A stretch of DNA of 64,000 nt from Patescibacteria group bacterium (GCA_028866155.1 JAGWIT010000001.1:1-64000); one strand, 5' to 3'; positions 42,754 through 51,631 are shown, counted from the first letter of the stretch. Numbers and translations: made by a program. The notes: generated by a model not told the origin, from the letters alone.

Positions 42754-43044
42754 TTATGCCGCTTTAACTTGGTACCCGCTATCGGCCATATCCTGCATGA
42801 CCATTTGGTTGACCTCTTCAACCGTGGTCGCATTCACATGAAAAGCATTGCAATAGCCGGTCGTAGGCGGACTTCCCTTATGAGGACACTCGCCTGTGCC
42901 ATGATGCTTGCAAAACTTACCGCATACCGAAGGATTTTCTCGCCGATACCCTTGTACGATCTCGGACATCGTCTTGCCGTCGTATTCTTGCTCGATCGGC
43001 CTGGACTTGCTTCGGCGGGTAATTAACCTCTCCCCTTCATTCAC
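42754..43044 (-). CDS. Orphan 96-aa Cys/His-rich protein
   Basis: GTG start at 43044 with AGGGG 7 nt upstream. After a basic N-terminus (LITRRSKSRPIEQEY) come CGKFCKHHGTGEC, PHKG and GYC: four Cys and several His within about 30 residues, suggesting a small metal site. The C-terminus is helical (VEEVNQMVMQDMAD). No family recognised. Its own Shine-Dalgarno and terminator mark it as an independent unit between rpmF and rnhB. Confidence 0.7.
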   Translation of the reverse strand: MNEGERLITRRSKSRPIEQEYDGKTMSEIVQGYRRENPSVCGKFCKHHGTGECPHKGSPPTTGYCNAFHVNATTVEEVNQMVMQDMADSGYQVKAA

Positions 43045-43110
43045 GGCATTTCCCCTATTTCCTTTGAGTGGCCCTTTTACGCGATGAATTACAGAACAAC
43101 CAGCTACAAA

Positions 43111-43707
43111 CTATATCGCGGACTCGTACCATTTGCAATAACTGCGGCGGTGGATTTCGCTCAAGCCAAATTGCCGTATTGCGTCATAATGCATCTTTGT
43201 TCCGTATCCCTTGTGCGACTCAAAGCCGTAGTTAGGAAACTTTTTAGCCATGCGCTTCATCAAGCGGTCGCGCTCGACCTTGGCGGCTATCGAGGCGAGC
43301 GAAATTATAGGCTGTGATTCGTCGCCATTGATTATTGTTTCCTGAACATATTGAGATGGCGCGTATAAAAGCCCGTCGAGTTTGATTGAAACGACCGCGG
43401 GCTCGGGCGCGAGCGCTCGCACGCCGCTGATGATGGCTTTTTTAACCGCTTTGGTGATGCCAAGCTCGTCGATTGTCAAATGATCTGAAAATCTCACGAC
43501 AAACTCAATGTCGCCCGTTTTCTTGCGCCCGAGCAGCTGTTCATAAATTTCCTCGCGCGCACTTGCGGTCAATTGTTTTGAATCCTTAGTGCCCGGGAAT
43601 TCTTTTAAAACATCAAAATTGAGCGGCACCCGGACAAACCCCACCGAAACCGGACCTGCCAAAGGCGCCCGTCCCGCCTCATCCACGCCAATGAGAAACT
43701 GGTGCAT
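43111..43707 (-). CDS. rnhB: Ribonuclease HII
   Basis: Removes ribonucleotides and RNA from RNA-DNA hybrids. 198 aa. Active-site motif GVDEAGRAPLAGPV (D9, E10), later Asp in IKLDGLLY, and the SLASIAAKVERDRLM motif. A -10 TAGAAT (43719-43714) ends 6 nt before the ATG. It is divergent from dnaE with 55 bp between start codons. Confidence 0.95.
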   Translation of the reverse strand: MHQFLIGVDEAGRAPLAGPVSVGFVRVPLNFDVLKEFPGTKDSKQLTASAREEIYEQLLGRKKTGDIEFVVRFSDHLTIDELGITKAVKKAIISGVRALAPEPAVVSIKLDGLLYAPSQYVQETIINGDESQPIISLASIAAKVERDRLMKRMAKKFPNYGFESHKGYGTKMHYDAIRQFGLSEIHRRSYCKWYESAI

Positions 43708-43762
43708 TAGGACATTCTATCAGAACTGGCTCAAGAGAGGAGCGCGGGGGTATACTCAAGCC

Positions 43763-46756
43763 ATGTCTGCGAAGTTCGTACACTTGCATGTCCATTCGCA
43801 CTACACTCTGCTCGGCGCTCTGCCTAAAATCCCCGACTTGGTGAAGAAAGCGCAGGAGTTCGGATGCACGGCGCTCGCTTTGACCGACAAGGACAACCTC
43901 TACGGCGCCATCGAATTTTATAAAGAGTGCAAAGCGGCGGGCCTCAAGCCCATTATCGGCCTTGACGCGAGCGTCGATGGCAATAAACGACTCCTCTTAT
44001 ATGCGCAAAATCTCGAAGGGTACAAAAATCTGCTCGCGCTGGTGACCAAGTCGCACATGCAGGCGGACGAAAAGCCGCTGGTGACCAAAGAGATGCTCGC
44101 CGAGCACCGTGACGGGCTCATTATGCTCGATCCAGGCACCCGCGAGGCGGCATTAAGCGAAATTTATTATCTTCGCCCCGACGACCGCCGCGCGTGGGAG
44201 ACGATGCGGGCTATCGAGCATGGAGCGGCCGGTGACAACGGCGACATCGACGCGGCCGGCGAAAACTTCTACTTCCCTTCCGACAAAGAGATGGAGGAGC
44301 GCTTCACCCCCAAGCAGTTAGAAAAGACGCTCGCCATCGCCGACGAGTGCAATCTTGAGCTCACCATCGGAAAATTCATCTTCCCCGAGTTCCCTTTGCC
44401 AAAAGGAGTCGGCGCCGACGAGTATTTGCGCGACCTGTGCATGAAAGGTTTGAAGGCGCGGGGGTTTGAGGACCGTGCCGACGTTCTCCTGCGCCTCAAC
44501 TATGAACTCGACATCATTAAGTTTAAAGGATACGCGGCGTACTTTTTGGTCGTCGAGGATCTCATCCGCTTCGCACACGAGCACGGCATCTACTCGACCA
44601 TCCGCGGCTCGGTCGCGGGTTCGATGACCACCTACGTGCTTAATATCACGACCATCGACCCGCTCGCATACAAAATCCCGTTCGAGCGGTTCCTCAACCC
44701 CGAGCGGCCCTCCGCGCCCGACATCGACATGGACTTCGCCGACGACCGGCGCGACGAAGTGATAGGGTACGCGCGCAAAAAATACGGCGAGGACAAGGTC
44801 GCGCAGATAGGCACCTTCGGCACGATGCTTGCGCGCGGCGTCGTCCGCGACGTCGCGCGCGCTTTGGGCCACCCCTACGGCACCGGCGACCGTATAGCCA
44901 AAGAGATCCCCTTCGGCTCGCAGGGCTTCCCGATGACGCTCGAGCGCGCTCTTGAGGAAAATCCCGAACTGGCAAAAATATATAAAAGCGAAAAGGATGC
45001 AAAAGAGATCATCGACCTCGGCAAAAAAATAGAAGGATGCGCGCGGCATATCTCGGTGCACGCCGCCGGCGTCGTCATCGCTCCGCACCCGCTCATCGAG
45101 TATGCGCCGCTCCAGCTCGACCCTAAGGGCGGCAAAATAATCACTCAGTACGACATGTACTCGGTCGGCGAGGATGGCGTCGGTCTCACCAAGTTCGACT
45201 TTTTAGGCATCCGAAACCTCTCCATCCTCGCCTCAGCAGTCGAGCTGGTCAAAACAACGCGCGGCAAAAATATCGATATCGAGAACATACCCATCGACGA
45301 CAAAAAAACATACGAGATGCTCACCGTGGGCCATACCGAGGGCACCTTTCAGCTCAACGGCGCGGGGATGACGCGGTTTCTCAAAGAGCTGAGGCCGACA
45401 ACGATACATGACATCAACGCGATGGTAGCGCTGTTTCGCCCGGGCCCGATGCAATTCATCCCGCAGTACATCGAGCGCAAGCACAACCCCGCGCTCATCC
45501 GCTACATGGACCCCGCCATGGAGCCTATCCTCAAACAAACCTATGGCATCTTGGTATATCAGGACGACTTGCTCATCATGGCACATGACCTTGCCGGCTA
45601 CAGCTGGGGCGACGTCGACAAGTTCCGCAAGGCGGTCGGCAAAAAGATCCCCGCCGAGATGGAGGCGCAGAAAGAAAAGTTCATCAAGGGCTGCGTCGAA
45701 CACTCACAATGGCCGCGCGCCAAAGCCGAGCTAGTGTGGGCGTGGATTGAGCCCTTTGCCGCGTATGGGTTCAACAAAGCCCACGCGGCAAGCTATGGCA
45801 AAGTCGCCTATCAAACCGCATACCTGAAGGCCAACTTCCCCGTCGAATATATGGCGGCCGTGCTCACCGCGGAGGCGGGCGATGTCGACACGGTCTCTAT
45901 CATGGTCGCGGAGTGCAAGCGCATGGGCATCCCCGTCTTGCCGCCCGATGTCAACGAAAGCTTTGGCGACTTTACCGTATTGCTGGGGCCCGGCGCCGGG
46001 CGCAGTAAAAAGGCCGCAGCGCTCGCGGGAGACATTGACCGTGACTCTATCCGCTTCGGCCTCTACTCTATTAAGAACTTCGGCCGCGGCATCGCCGATG
46101 CCATCATCAGCGAACGCAAAGCGAGCGGCAAATTCAAAACGCTCTCCGACTTTTTGCGGCGCGTCAAAGATCAAAATTTAAATAAGAAGGCACTCGAGAG
46201 TTTAATCGAGTGCGGCGCGCTGGACAGTCTTGGCGAGCGCGGCGCCATGCTCGCCAACATCGAGCGCCTGCTGGAGTATCACCGCGAAGCGACCAGAGAG
46301 CACTCGCAGGACTCGCTCTTTTTGGGTTTGGGCAATGCGGTGAGCGACGTCACTCTCTCGCCCGCCGCCGAGGCGACGCTGGCCGACCGCTTGAAGTGGG
46401 AAAAAGAACTGCTCGGCCTGTATGTTTCGGGACATCCGCTCGATAAGTTCCGCGACAAACTTTTGAAGCGCCCGATGACGCTCAACGAGGTCAAAATAAA
46501 GATCCCGCCCGGCACCACTGCCGTTATCGCCGGTATGATAGAGGATATTCGCACCATCCTCACCAAAGGCGGCGACCAGATGGCGTTCGTGAAGCTCGCC
46601 GACTTCGACGGCTCTATCGAGGCCGTCGTCTTCCCCAAAAACTTCGCCGAATATAAAAATATCCTAAAGCCCGAGTCCTGCGTCGCCATGAAAGGGCGGC
46701 TTTCAAACCGCAACGGTGAGCTGTCGTTGGTTGCTGAACAACTCAAGAGCCTATAA
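43763..46756 (+). CDS. dnaE: DNA polymerase III alpha subunit
   Basis: Replicative polymerase, 997 aa from the ATG at 43763, somewhat shorter than the usual 1100 or more. PHP domain at the N-terminus (HLHVHSHYTLLGA), polymerase active site PDIDMDFADDRRDEV and the IGTFGTMLARGVVRDV palm, helix-hairpin-helix region (FLRRVKDQNLNKKALESL), and a C-terminal OB fold (AVIAGMIEDIRTILTKGG). The protein ends at the OB fold with no further C-terminal domain. TATACT (43751-43756) ends 6 nt before the ATG; upstream in-frame codons overlap rnhB antisense and were rejected. Confidence 0.96.
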   Translation: MSAKFVHLHVHSHYTLLGALPKIPDLVKKAQEFGCTALALTDKDNLYGAIEFYKECKAAGLKPIIGLDASVDGNKRLLLYAQNLEGYKNLLALVTKSHMQADEKPLVTKEMLAEHRDGLIMLDPGTREAALSEIYYLRPDDRRAWETMRAIEHGAAGDNGDIDAAGENFYFPSDKEMEERFTPKQLEKTLAIADECNLELTIGKFIFPEFPLPKGVGADEYLRDLCMKGLKARGFEDRADVLLRLNYELDIIKFKGYAAYFLVVEDLIRFAHEHGIYSTIRGSVAGSMTTYVLNITTIDPLAYKIPFERFLNPERPSAPDIDMDFADDRRDEVIGYARKKYGEDKVAQIGTFGTMLARGVVRDVARALGHPYGTGDRIAKEIPFGSQGFPMTLERALEENPELAKIYKSEKDAKEIIDLGKKIEGCARHISVHAAGVVIAPHPLIEYAPLQLDPKGGKIITQYDMYSVGEDGVGLTKFDFLGIRNLSILASAVELVKTTRGKNIDIENIPIDDKKTYEMLTVGHTEGTFQLNGAGMTRFLKELRPTTIHDINAMVALFRPGPMQFIPQYIERKHNPALIRYMDPAMEPILKQTYGILVYQDDLLIMAHDLAGYSWGDVDKFRKAVGKKIPAEMEAQKEKFIKGCVEHSQWPRAKAELVWAWIEPFAAYGFNKAHAASYGKVAYQTAYLKANFPVEYMAAVLTAEAGDVDTVSIMVAECKRMGIPVLPPDVNESFGDFTVLLGPGAGRSKKAAALAGDIDRDSIRFGLYSIKNFGRGIADAIISERKASGKFKTLSDFLRRVKDQNLNKKALESLIECGALDSLGERGAMLANIERLLEYHREATREHSQDSLFLGLGNAVSDVTLSPAAEATLADRLKWEKELLGLYVSGHPLDKFRDKLLKRPMTLNEVKIKIPPGTTAVIAGMIEDIRTILTKGGDQMAFVKLADFDGSIEAVVFPKNFAEYKNILKPESCVAMKGRLSNRNGELSLVAEQLKSL

Positions 46757-46759
46757 TCA

Positions 46760-46788
46760 TTGACAATTCATGAGTTTTAAGCTACCAT
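46760..46788 (+). promoter_or_regulatory. Promoter of the zinc-ribbon mini-gene
   Basis: TTGACA (46760-46765), 17-nt spacer, TACCAT (46783-46788), leaving a leader of about 33 nt with a Shine-Dalgarno. Confidence 0.5.
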
Positions 46789-46827
46789 TTCAACTGGACT
46801 TATTCACCGTTCAAGGGAGAAAATCAG

Positions 46828-47022
46828 ATGATCTTTGGATCTTGGCAAAAGTGCCGGTGCGGCACTCAGTTTAGAACCGAAAGATGTCCGACCTGTTTTC
46901 CGAGCACGCGACCTTTGTCGTCGCGGACAGGAAGCGCCAACCCCCCAGCAAGTTCCGAACCGTTCCCAATAAACAAGGAACGTGGAGAATCCGAAGAAAA
47001 CTTTTTCAAAAACCAGCAGTGA
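46828..47022 (+). CDS. 64-aa zinc-ribbon-like mini-protein
   Basis: It starts MIFGSWQKCRCGTQF with a second pair in RCPTC: CxC-x8-CxxC, a plausible zinc knuckle. The rest is Ser/Pro-rich and ends with charged NKERGESEENFFKNQQ. AAGGGAG lies 8 nt before the ATG. With its own TTGACA promoter and a terminator at 47028-47061 it forms a complete monocistronic unit between dnaE and thrS. Function unknown. Confidence 0.6.
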   Translation: MIFGSWQKCRCGTQFRTERCPTCFPSTRPLSSRTGSANPPASSEPFPINKERGESEENFFKNQQ

Positions 47023-47027
47023 CCCAA

Positions 47028-47061
47028 CGCCTGACTAAACAGCACCCGCTGTCGTCAGGCG
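47028..47061 (+). terminator. Terminator after the zinc-ribbon mini-gene
   Basis: CGCCTGAC (47028-47035) pairs with GTCAGGCG (47054-47061), with an inner ACAGC/GCTGT stem and a TTTCTTTT tail on the plus strand. Confidence 0.75.
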
Positions 47062-47110
47062 ATTTCTTTTGCCAAAAAAATAAACCGCGGTAGTATAAGA
47101 AACAATCATC

Positions 47111-48337
47111 ATGGAGGAGCGCGACCACAAGAAGCTGGGCCCCGAACTTGAGCTTTTTTATATTGATCAGACAGTCGGTAAAGGGCTGCCTATGTTTTTA
47201 CCTAAGGGCGCAACGCTCAAGCGCGAGCTCGAACGGTTTGTGATAGAAGAAGAGCTCAAGCGCGGCTATCTCCATGTGCATACGCCCGACCTGGCAAAGC
47301 TCGAACTATACGAAAAAAGCGGTCACTACCCTCACTACAAAGATTCGATGTACGCGCCTATTGAAATAGACGACGAGAAGTACATGCTGCGCCCGATGAC
47401 CTGTCCGCATCATTTTCAGCTTTATCTCTCCAAACCACACAGCTATCGCGAACTTCCCATGCGTATCGCAGAGCTCGCGCAACTCTACCGTTATGAGCAA
47501 TCGGGCGAGCTTATGGGCCTGCAGCGGGTACGCACCTTTTGCCTTGCGGACGCCCATATTATCTGTGCCGACGAAGAGCAAGCGGCCGACGAGGTAAGCA
47601 ATGCGCTCGATCTTATCGAACACATGGCCGGCGTCTTTGGTCTCAAGCTAGAAGCAGACTACCGTTTCCGCCTCTCACTCGGCGACCGCGCCAATACCGA
47701 AAAATATTATAAAAATGACGCAGCGTGGGAAAAGAGCGAGGGACTGTTGCGCGAGGTTATGCAAAAGCGCGGCGAAAAGTTTGAAGAAGCAAAGGATGAA
47801 GCCGCATTTTATGGGCCCAAGATTGACGTGCAGATGAAGAATGTTAACGGCAAAGAAGACACGGCCTTTACCGTTCAATATGACTTTTGCATGCCCGACC
47901 GCTTCAATCTCACCTACGTGGGCGAAGACGGCAAAGATCATCGCGCCTTTGTCGTGCATCGCTCTTCAATAGGCGCCATCGAACGCATCATGGCTTTTCT
48001 TATCGAGAAGTATGCGGGCGCGTTCCCTCTTTGGCTCTCGCCAGTGCAGGCGCGCATACTCCCGATTGCCGGCACGCATAAAGATTTTGCTCAAAATGTT
48101 TTAAGTCAATTCAAACAGGCCGGCATCCGAGCCGAGCTCGACGAGAGCAACGAGACGCTCGGCAAAAAGATACGCGAGGCCAAAACGCAAAAGATCCCCT
48201 ATATGCTGGTCATTGGCGACCAAGAAGTGGCCTACAAAACCGCGACACTCGAGAGCCGCGATAAAGGCAAAATCGGGACGCTTTCAATAGACGAAATCGT
48301 TTCAAAGTTGAATGAAGAAATAAAGGCACGGGTATAA
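47111..48337 (+). CDS. thrS: Threonyl-tRNA synthetase, minimal form
   Basis: Charges tRNA-Thr. 408 aa, against about 640 for the standard enzyme: the N-terminal TGS and the editing domains are absent. The class II core is intact, with zinc ligands in MTCPHHF, ADAHII and VVHRSS, motif 2 RYEQSGELMGLQRVRTF, motif 3 IGAIERIMAF, and the anticodon-binding domain at the end. Without the editing domain, Ser-tRNA-Thr would not be cleared by this protein. TATAAG lies 11 nt before the ATG. The only tRNA gene in the window, tRNA-Thr(UGU), is its substrate. Confidence 0.95.
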   Translation: MEERDHKKLGPELELFYIDQTVGKGLPMFLPKGATLKRELERFVIEEELKRGYLHVHTPDLAKLELYEKSGHYPHYKDSMYAPIEIDDEKYMLRPMTCPHHFQLYLSKPHSYRELPMRIAELAQLYRYEQSGELMGLQRVRTFCLADAHIICADEEQAADEVSNALDLIEHMAGVFGLKLEADYRFRLSLGDRANTEKYYKNDAAWEKSEGLLREVMQKRGEKFEEAKDEAAFYGPKIDVQMKNVNGKEDTAFTVQYDFCMPDRFNLTYVGEDGKDHRAFVVHRSSIGAIERIMAFLIEKYAGAFPLWLSPVQARILPIAGTHKDFAQNVLSQFKQAGIRAELDESNETLGKKIREAKTQKIPYMLVIGDQEVAYKTATLESRDKGKIGTLSIDEIVSKLNEEIKARV

Positions 48338-48340
48338 ACA

Positions 48341-48379
48341 AAAAAATCCCCCAACTGAATATCAGAAGTGGGATTTTTT
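48341..48379. terminator. Bidirectional terminator between thrS and the repeat protein
   Basis: AAAAAATCCC (48341-48350) pairs with GGGATTTTTT (48370-48379); a T-run follows on both strands. It serves both convergent genes. Confidence 0.8.
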
Positions 48380-48422
48380 TTATAAACGGGGCACTTACAT
48401 TAGGAATGCATACTTCTTATAT

Positions 48423-49418
48423 TTAAGCCGTTCGGCTTCTAGGGCGGTTTATCTGCGAGAGAATAAAATCATCTATCACATCCTCCTGTGTCGATTGAAT
48501 CGGTGCGCTTACTTGCACCGCAGACGGGTTAAGGATGGCCGCTATCTGTTGGGCGAGCGCGTTAATGTCGAGTGCGGCTTGCGAAGGCGAACCTTGCTGG
48601 ACGCGAACGCCGACGGAGTCTGCGACGGAGGGTGAGCGGGAAGCAAGGTTCGCCGAAGCATTGCCGAAAAGAAAGTTCTTCATCGCGCGGAAGATGCGAT
48701 TTTGCACGCGCTTGACGACGATGAGGTAGGCTGCGGCGAGGCACCAGAGGATAAGGAATCCCCAGTACGCTATCGTGCCCCAAAAGCCGAGGTCAAGACC
48801 GGTGTACGGCACCGCCGAGAGCGAGACATACGGAGTGCTGTTGTAAGCAATGGGCTGAGGGCACACCGGATAGCCGATACAGCCGCACGTGTTGCAGACC
48901 GGGGTCGGATTATTATAAACGACCGGCGGATTATTGTAGATGACAGGCTGGGGTGCCGGGTTGGTGACAGTAGTAACCGTCGTCGGCGAGCTCACCGTCG
49001 TGTTGCAGCTGTTGATCGCAGTGCACGAGTTGCCGTTGTCGATGACATTGGTGTTGACGTTGGTATTTGAAGGAAGGTAAGAAGAACCGAGATATCCGCC
49101 GCCCATGAGATATCCGCCGCCGAGATACGAGCTGGTCATGTAGCCTGAGGAGCCCAAGTAATCGGAGGAGTATGAAGAGGGGTAATAATCCATGGAGCCG
49201 TAGTTGGCGGGATAATAATCCATGGAGCCATAGCTGGTTGGATAGTAATCCATGGAGCCATAGTCGGTGGTAGTGGGATAATAATCCATGGAGCCATAGT
49301 TACCGAAATCGTCCGCATGAGCAGGAGCGGCAGCGAAGGCGAGCGGGAGTATCATCAAAATTGCCGCCATAGAAGCGATACCGAGATTGCGAGACATAAT
49401 TTTACTAAGCGTATTCAT
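48423..49418 (-). CDS. Exported repeat-bearing surface protein
   Basis: 331 aa. A signal peptide ends near AHA (about residue 35). Four YGSMDYYP repeats with spacers of 2-5 residues follow, then Tyr/Gly/Ser-rich and Asn/Thr-rich segments. A Cys cluster (CNTCGCIGYPVC) comes before a TM at about 215-238 and a basic cytoplasmic tail ending RPRSRTA. Tyr-rich tandem motifs suggest self-assembly or adhesion. It may be a substrate of the DsbA-like protein, but that is inference. No Shine-Dalgarno is seen. No known family. Confidence 0.75.
   Translation of the reverse strand: MNTLSKIMSRNLGIASMAAILMILPLAFAAAPAHADDFGNYGSMDYYPTTTDYGSMDYYPTSYGSMDYYPANYGSMDYYPSSYSSDYLGSSGYMTSSYLGGGYLMGGGYLGSSYLPSNTNVNTNVIDNGNSCTAINSCNTTVSSPTTVTTVTNPAPQPVIYNNPPVVYNNPTPVCNTCGCIGYPVCPQPIAYNSTPYVSLSAVPYTGLDLGFWGTIAYWGFLILWCLAAAYLIVVKRVQNRIFRAMKNFLFGNASANLASRSPSVADSVGVRVQQGSPSQAALDINALAQQIAAILNPSAVQVSAPIQSTQEDVIDDFILSQINRPRSRTA
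49185..49305 (-). repeat. In-gene tandem repeat encoding YGSMDYYP
   Basis: Four copies of a block whose plus-strand core is TAATCCATGGAGCC, spaced 30-39 bp. The near-identical codons suggest recent duplication or slippage. Confidence 0.75.
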
Positions 49419-49539
49419 ATATTTTTTTTATTTTCTCCGGCCCTGCTGAGGTCCAGACCAAAGCCTTGTACCAAAACTTAATAATTGTGTCAATACCCCA
49501 CGCCCCAGGCTCAATCTTAAAATTAAGCTCAGAGAATGA

Positions 49540-49559
49540 GGGCTCTCCGAAGAGAGCCC
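49540..49559 (-). terminator. Hairpin after the 217-aa secreted-protein gene
   Basis: Perfect 8-bp stem GGGCTCTC/GAGAGCCC; in the minus-strand RNA the loop is UUCG closed by C-G, a very stable tetraloop. The following TCATTCTC is only moderately T-rich. Nothing else is seen between 49419 and 49592. Confidence 0.6.
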
Positions 49560-49592
49560 AGAGGAACATCAAGCGGATATCCCTCCAAAGTG

Positions 49593-50246
49593 TCACCGGC
49601 AGTCGGATGCGCAACGGACGCCACCGTTGCCTATCGGCCAGCACTTGTTGGTGCGGACCAGTTGCCGGGGTGGCAGACACTCGGCTGCCCTGTTCACCCG
49701 GACGAGATCATAATCTCGCCCGTGGCTGCGAACTTGGAGCGAACCGGCCGACACGTTATCGAACGTGTCGGAACGGGGCGGCACGCCCTTGCCGTATGCC
49801 GGAGGCGGACGATAGTATGCCTGCTGTCTGCCTTCAACTGGCGCGGCTGATGGCGCAACTGCCACCTTCGGGCAGGTTTCCATCTGCTTTTGGAAACCCT
49901 CGGCGGTCATGCCGTCGAGCTTCCTTGCTGCTTCATCCGCCAACTGTGGCGACCAGGAACCCCTACAAACGGAGGTGAATTCTCTCCACCTCTGTGACCC
50001 CACCGCATATTCTCCCGACTTGGGCTCGGCTGCGGAGCGGGCTTGAGGCGCCGACTGAGCCGCGAGCTGTTCTTTCAGCTCCTTTATTTGCTGCTCAAGC
50101 GCCGCGATTTTTGGGGCGACTCTGGCGTCGACACGCTTGTCGACGCCAGACTGTATCGCATGACCCTCTTTAATAGGGTCATGCGTCTGCGCCATAGCCG
50201 CCGAAGCGGACATGCCACAAACGAGGAGAGCGGCGAACTTCCACAT
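49593..50246 (-). CDS. Secreted coiled-coil protein with C-terminal Cys
   Basis: 217 aa from the ATG at 50246 (MWKFAALLVCGMSASAAMAQ, a signal peptide). A coiled coil follows (VAPKIAALEQQIKELKEQLAAQ), then a region with two Cys (SVCRGSW, METCPKV), a Pro/Tyr segment, and a C-terminal part with CLPPRQ, NKCWPI and RCASDC. Promoter TTGACA (50353-50348), 17 nt, TAAGAT (50330-50325); GAGGA 8 nt before the ATG. No family recognised; Cys content suggests a disulfide-stabilised envelope protein. Confidence 0.7.
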   Translation of the reverse strand: MWKFAALLVCGMSASAAMAQTHDPIKEGHAIQSGVDKRVDARVAPKIAALEQQIKELKEQLAAQSAPQARSAAEPKSGEYAVGSQRWREFTSVCRGSWSPQLADEAARKLDGMTAEGFQKQMETCPKVAVAPSAAPVEGRQQAYYRPPPAYGKGVPPRSDTFDNVSAGSLQVRSHGRDYDLVRVNRAAECLPPRQLVRTNKCWPIGNGGVRCASDCR

Positions 50247-50435
50247 TGTTTTTATCCTCTGTGTATTTGTGAAGACCTGCCCCTTAGTCAGTCCGCCAAG
50301 GGGCGGCAAAGGGTTTGTGATTCAATCTTACACTACCTAGGGCATTTTGTCAATACCCTTTCGTGAAAACCCGATTTTGGCCTTATGCAAAGCCCTAATC
50401 GGGAAATAACGAATACGAACAAAAAAAATATGGAG

Positions 50436-50464
50436 GGCAGGCGATGTTTAGCACATCGCCTGCC
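50436..50464 (-). terminator. Terminator of the 348-aa gene
   Basis: Perfect 12-bp stem (50436-50447 with 50453-50464, 5-nt loop), then CTCCATATTTTTTTTG on the minus strand. Confidence 0.85.
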
Positions 50465-50476
50465 GACCATGGAACC

Positions 50477-51523
50477 CTACTTGTCGCCAGCGATGGCGTC
50501 GCGGAGATCTGCATAGTAGGAATCCGGCACGGGGGTGTTGACCTTCTTGTCCACGGCATCGGCTCTGTCGTTGAGACTGCGGATGTCAGACTTCAGGCCA
50601 TCAACCGACTGAGTGATGCTATCGACGCTCCCCTTCAACTCTTTCGTCGACTCCTGTATTACCTCAGCAAGCTTGCTGATGTCATCGGGAGTAACCGAGG
50701 GAGTCGTAGTCTCGACTTTTGTCATTTGTTGCTGCTGCTTGCCGTCCTGCGTTTTTGGTGAAATGCTGTACCACTGAAGCCCCAGTGCCACAACCAAGAT
50801 TACACAGGCCACAACAGCAATACGCCCAGAGCCAACCTTGGGACTTTGAATCCGCGGGGCAGCCGAAGCGCGCCTGCGCGCGCGCCAGCTTTGAAGGCGT
50901 TCGCGCATACTTCGAAACAGCCACGAAACGCCGCGGCCGAGCTTGACCGCACCGTTTCGAAAGCGCTCGAACCAGCTCGGTTTAATGGCAATCTCGTCGG
51001 GCTTTTTCGGCCGAATCGTCCCGATATCCTCCATTTTCAACTTTTGGATTTCATCCTTGACCGAACGCATTTCGGCAATTACGCCTTTAAATTGGTCGGC
51101 CAACAAGATAAGCACCCCGTTGAGATGTTTGTTCTCGTCGGAAAAAAGCGCCGCAATCCGCACATCGAGCTTGCGGAAAAGTTGTTCGTGAAGTTCTTCT
51201 TCGTACTTGAGGATGTCCTTCCAATGCGTGGTTGGATCCTCCAGATAGATCTTGAGCGCGTCAATGATGCTGGCGAGCCTTTCGACTTCACCTCTGAGTT
51301 CACTGATCGTCTTTTCGACCCTCTGAGTTTGGGCCTGTCGCTCATAAATCTCGACCTGGTTTATAGCCTTAGAGATGTCAGCCTTGATCTCGGGGACGTG
51401 GTTTTTAAATGGCGACTCGGCGTATGGGCCTTTCGGCTCGCCCGCTTTATTCACCTGCCGCCACGAACCATTTTTATCTTGCGCGACGCGCTGACCATGG
51501 GCGTTGATATGAATCTTAGCCAT
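50477..51523 (-). CDS. Single-TM coiled-coil protein
   Basis: 348 aa. A long, charged, predicted cytoplasmic part (1-230) has a heptad-rich region at about 45-165; a very basic stretch (RERLQSWRARRRAS) sits before one TM (about 234-253). A second coiled coil follows outside (SKLAEVIQESTKELKGSVDSI). The topology resembles tethers or structural envelope proteins. No family recognised. AAAGGA lies 6-7 nt before the ATG. The leader contains three hairpins, and the gene has a strong terminator. Confidence 0.75.
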   Translation of the reverse strand: MAKIHINAHGQRVAQDKNGSWRQVNKAGEPKGPYAESPFKNHVPEIKADISKAINQVEIYERQAQTQRVEKTISELRGEVERLASIIDALKIYLEDPTTHWKDILKYEEELHEQLFRKLDVRIAALFSDENKHLNGVLILLADQFKGVIAEMRSVKDEIQKLKMEDIGTIRPKKPDEIAIKPSWFERFRNGAVKLGRGVSWLFRSMRERLQSWRARRRASAAPRIQSPKVGSGRIAVVACVILVVALGLQWYSISPKTQDGKQQQQMTKVETTTPSVTPDDISKLAEVIQESTKELKGSVDSITQSVDGLKSDIRSLNDRADAVDKKVNTPVPDSYYADLRDAIAGDK

Positions 51524-51539
51524 TTTGCTTCCTTTCTAT

Positions 51540-51631
51540 CCCGCAATGCGGGAGTTGTGATGAACTTCATCCGGCGATTAACCTGCCCCCACCGGTGTTG
51601 GGGGTTCCTCTAAACCACAAGTGGTTTACAG
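51540..51631 (-). promoter_or_regulatory. Three-hairpin leader of the 348-aa gene
   Basis: In minus-strand order: AAACCAC/GTGGTTT (51616-51631), CCCCCA/TGGGGG (about 51585-51603) and TCCCGCA/TGCGGGA (51540-51554), the last just before the Shine-Dalgarno. A weak promoter TTGTAG, 17 nt, TGTAAA overlaps the first hairpin. Confidence 0.4.

Noticed and set aside
43589..43762. Upstream extension of dnaE
   Set aside because: Antisense to the rnhB start; a -10 box and the conserved PHP start fix the ATG at 43763.
45988..46001. 14-nt perfect palindrome in dnaE
   Set aside because: A GC-only self-complementary stretch (GPGAG codons) without flanking similarity to the other elements; likely chance.
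49405..49680. 91-aa minus-strand frame overlapping the secreted-protein gene
   Set aside because: No start signal, no signal peptide, overlaps a better-supported gene and contains the terminator hairpin.
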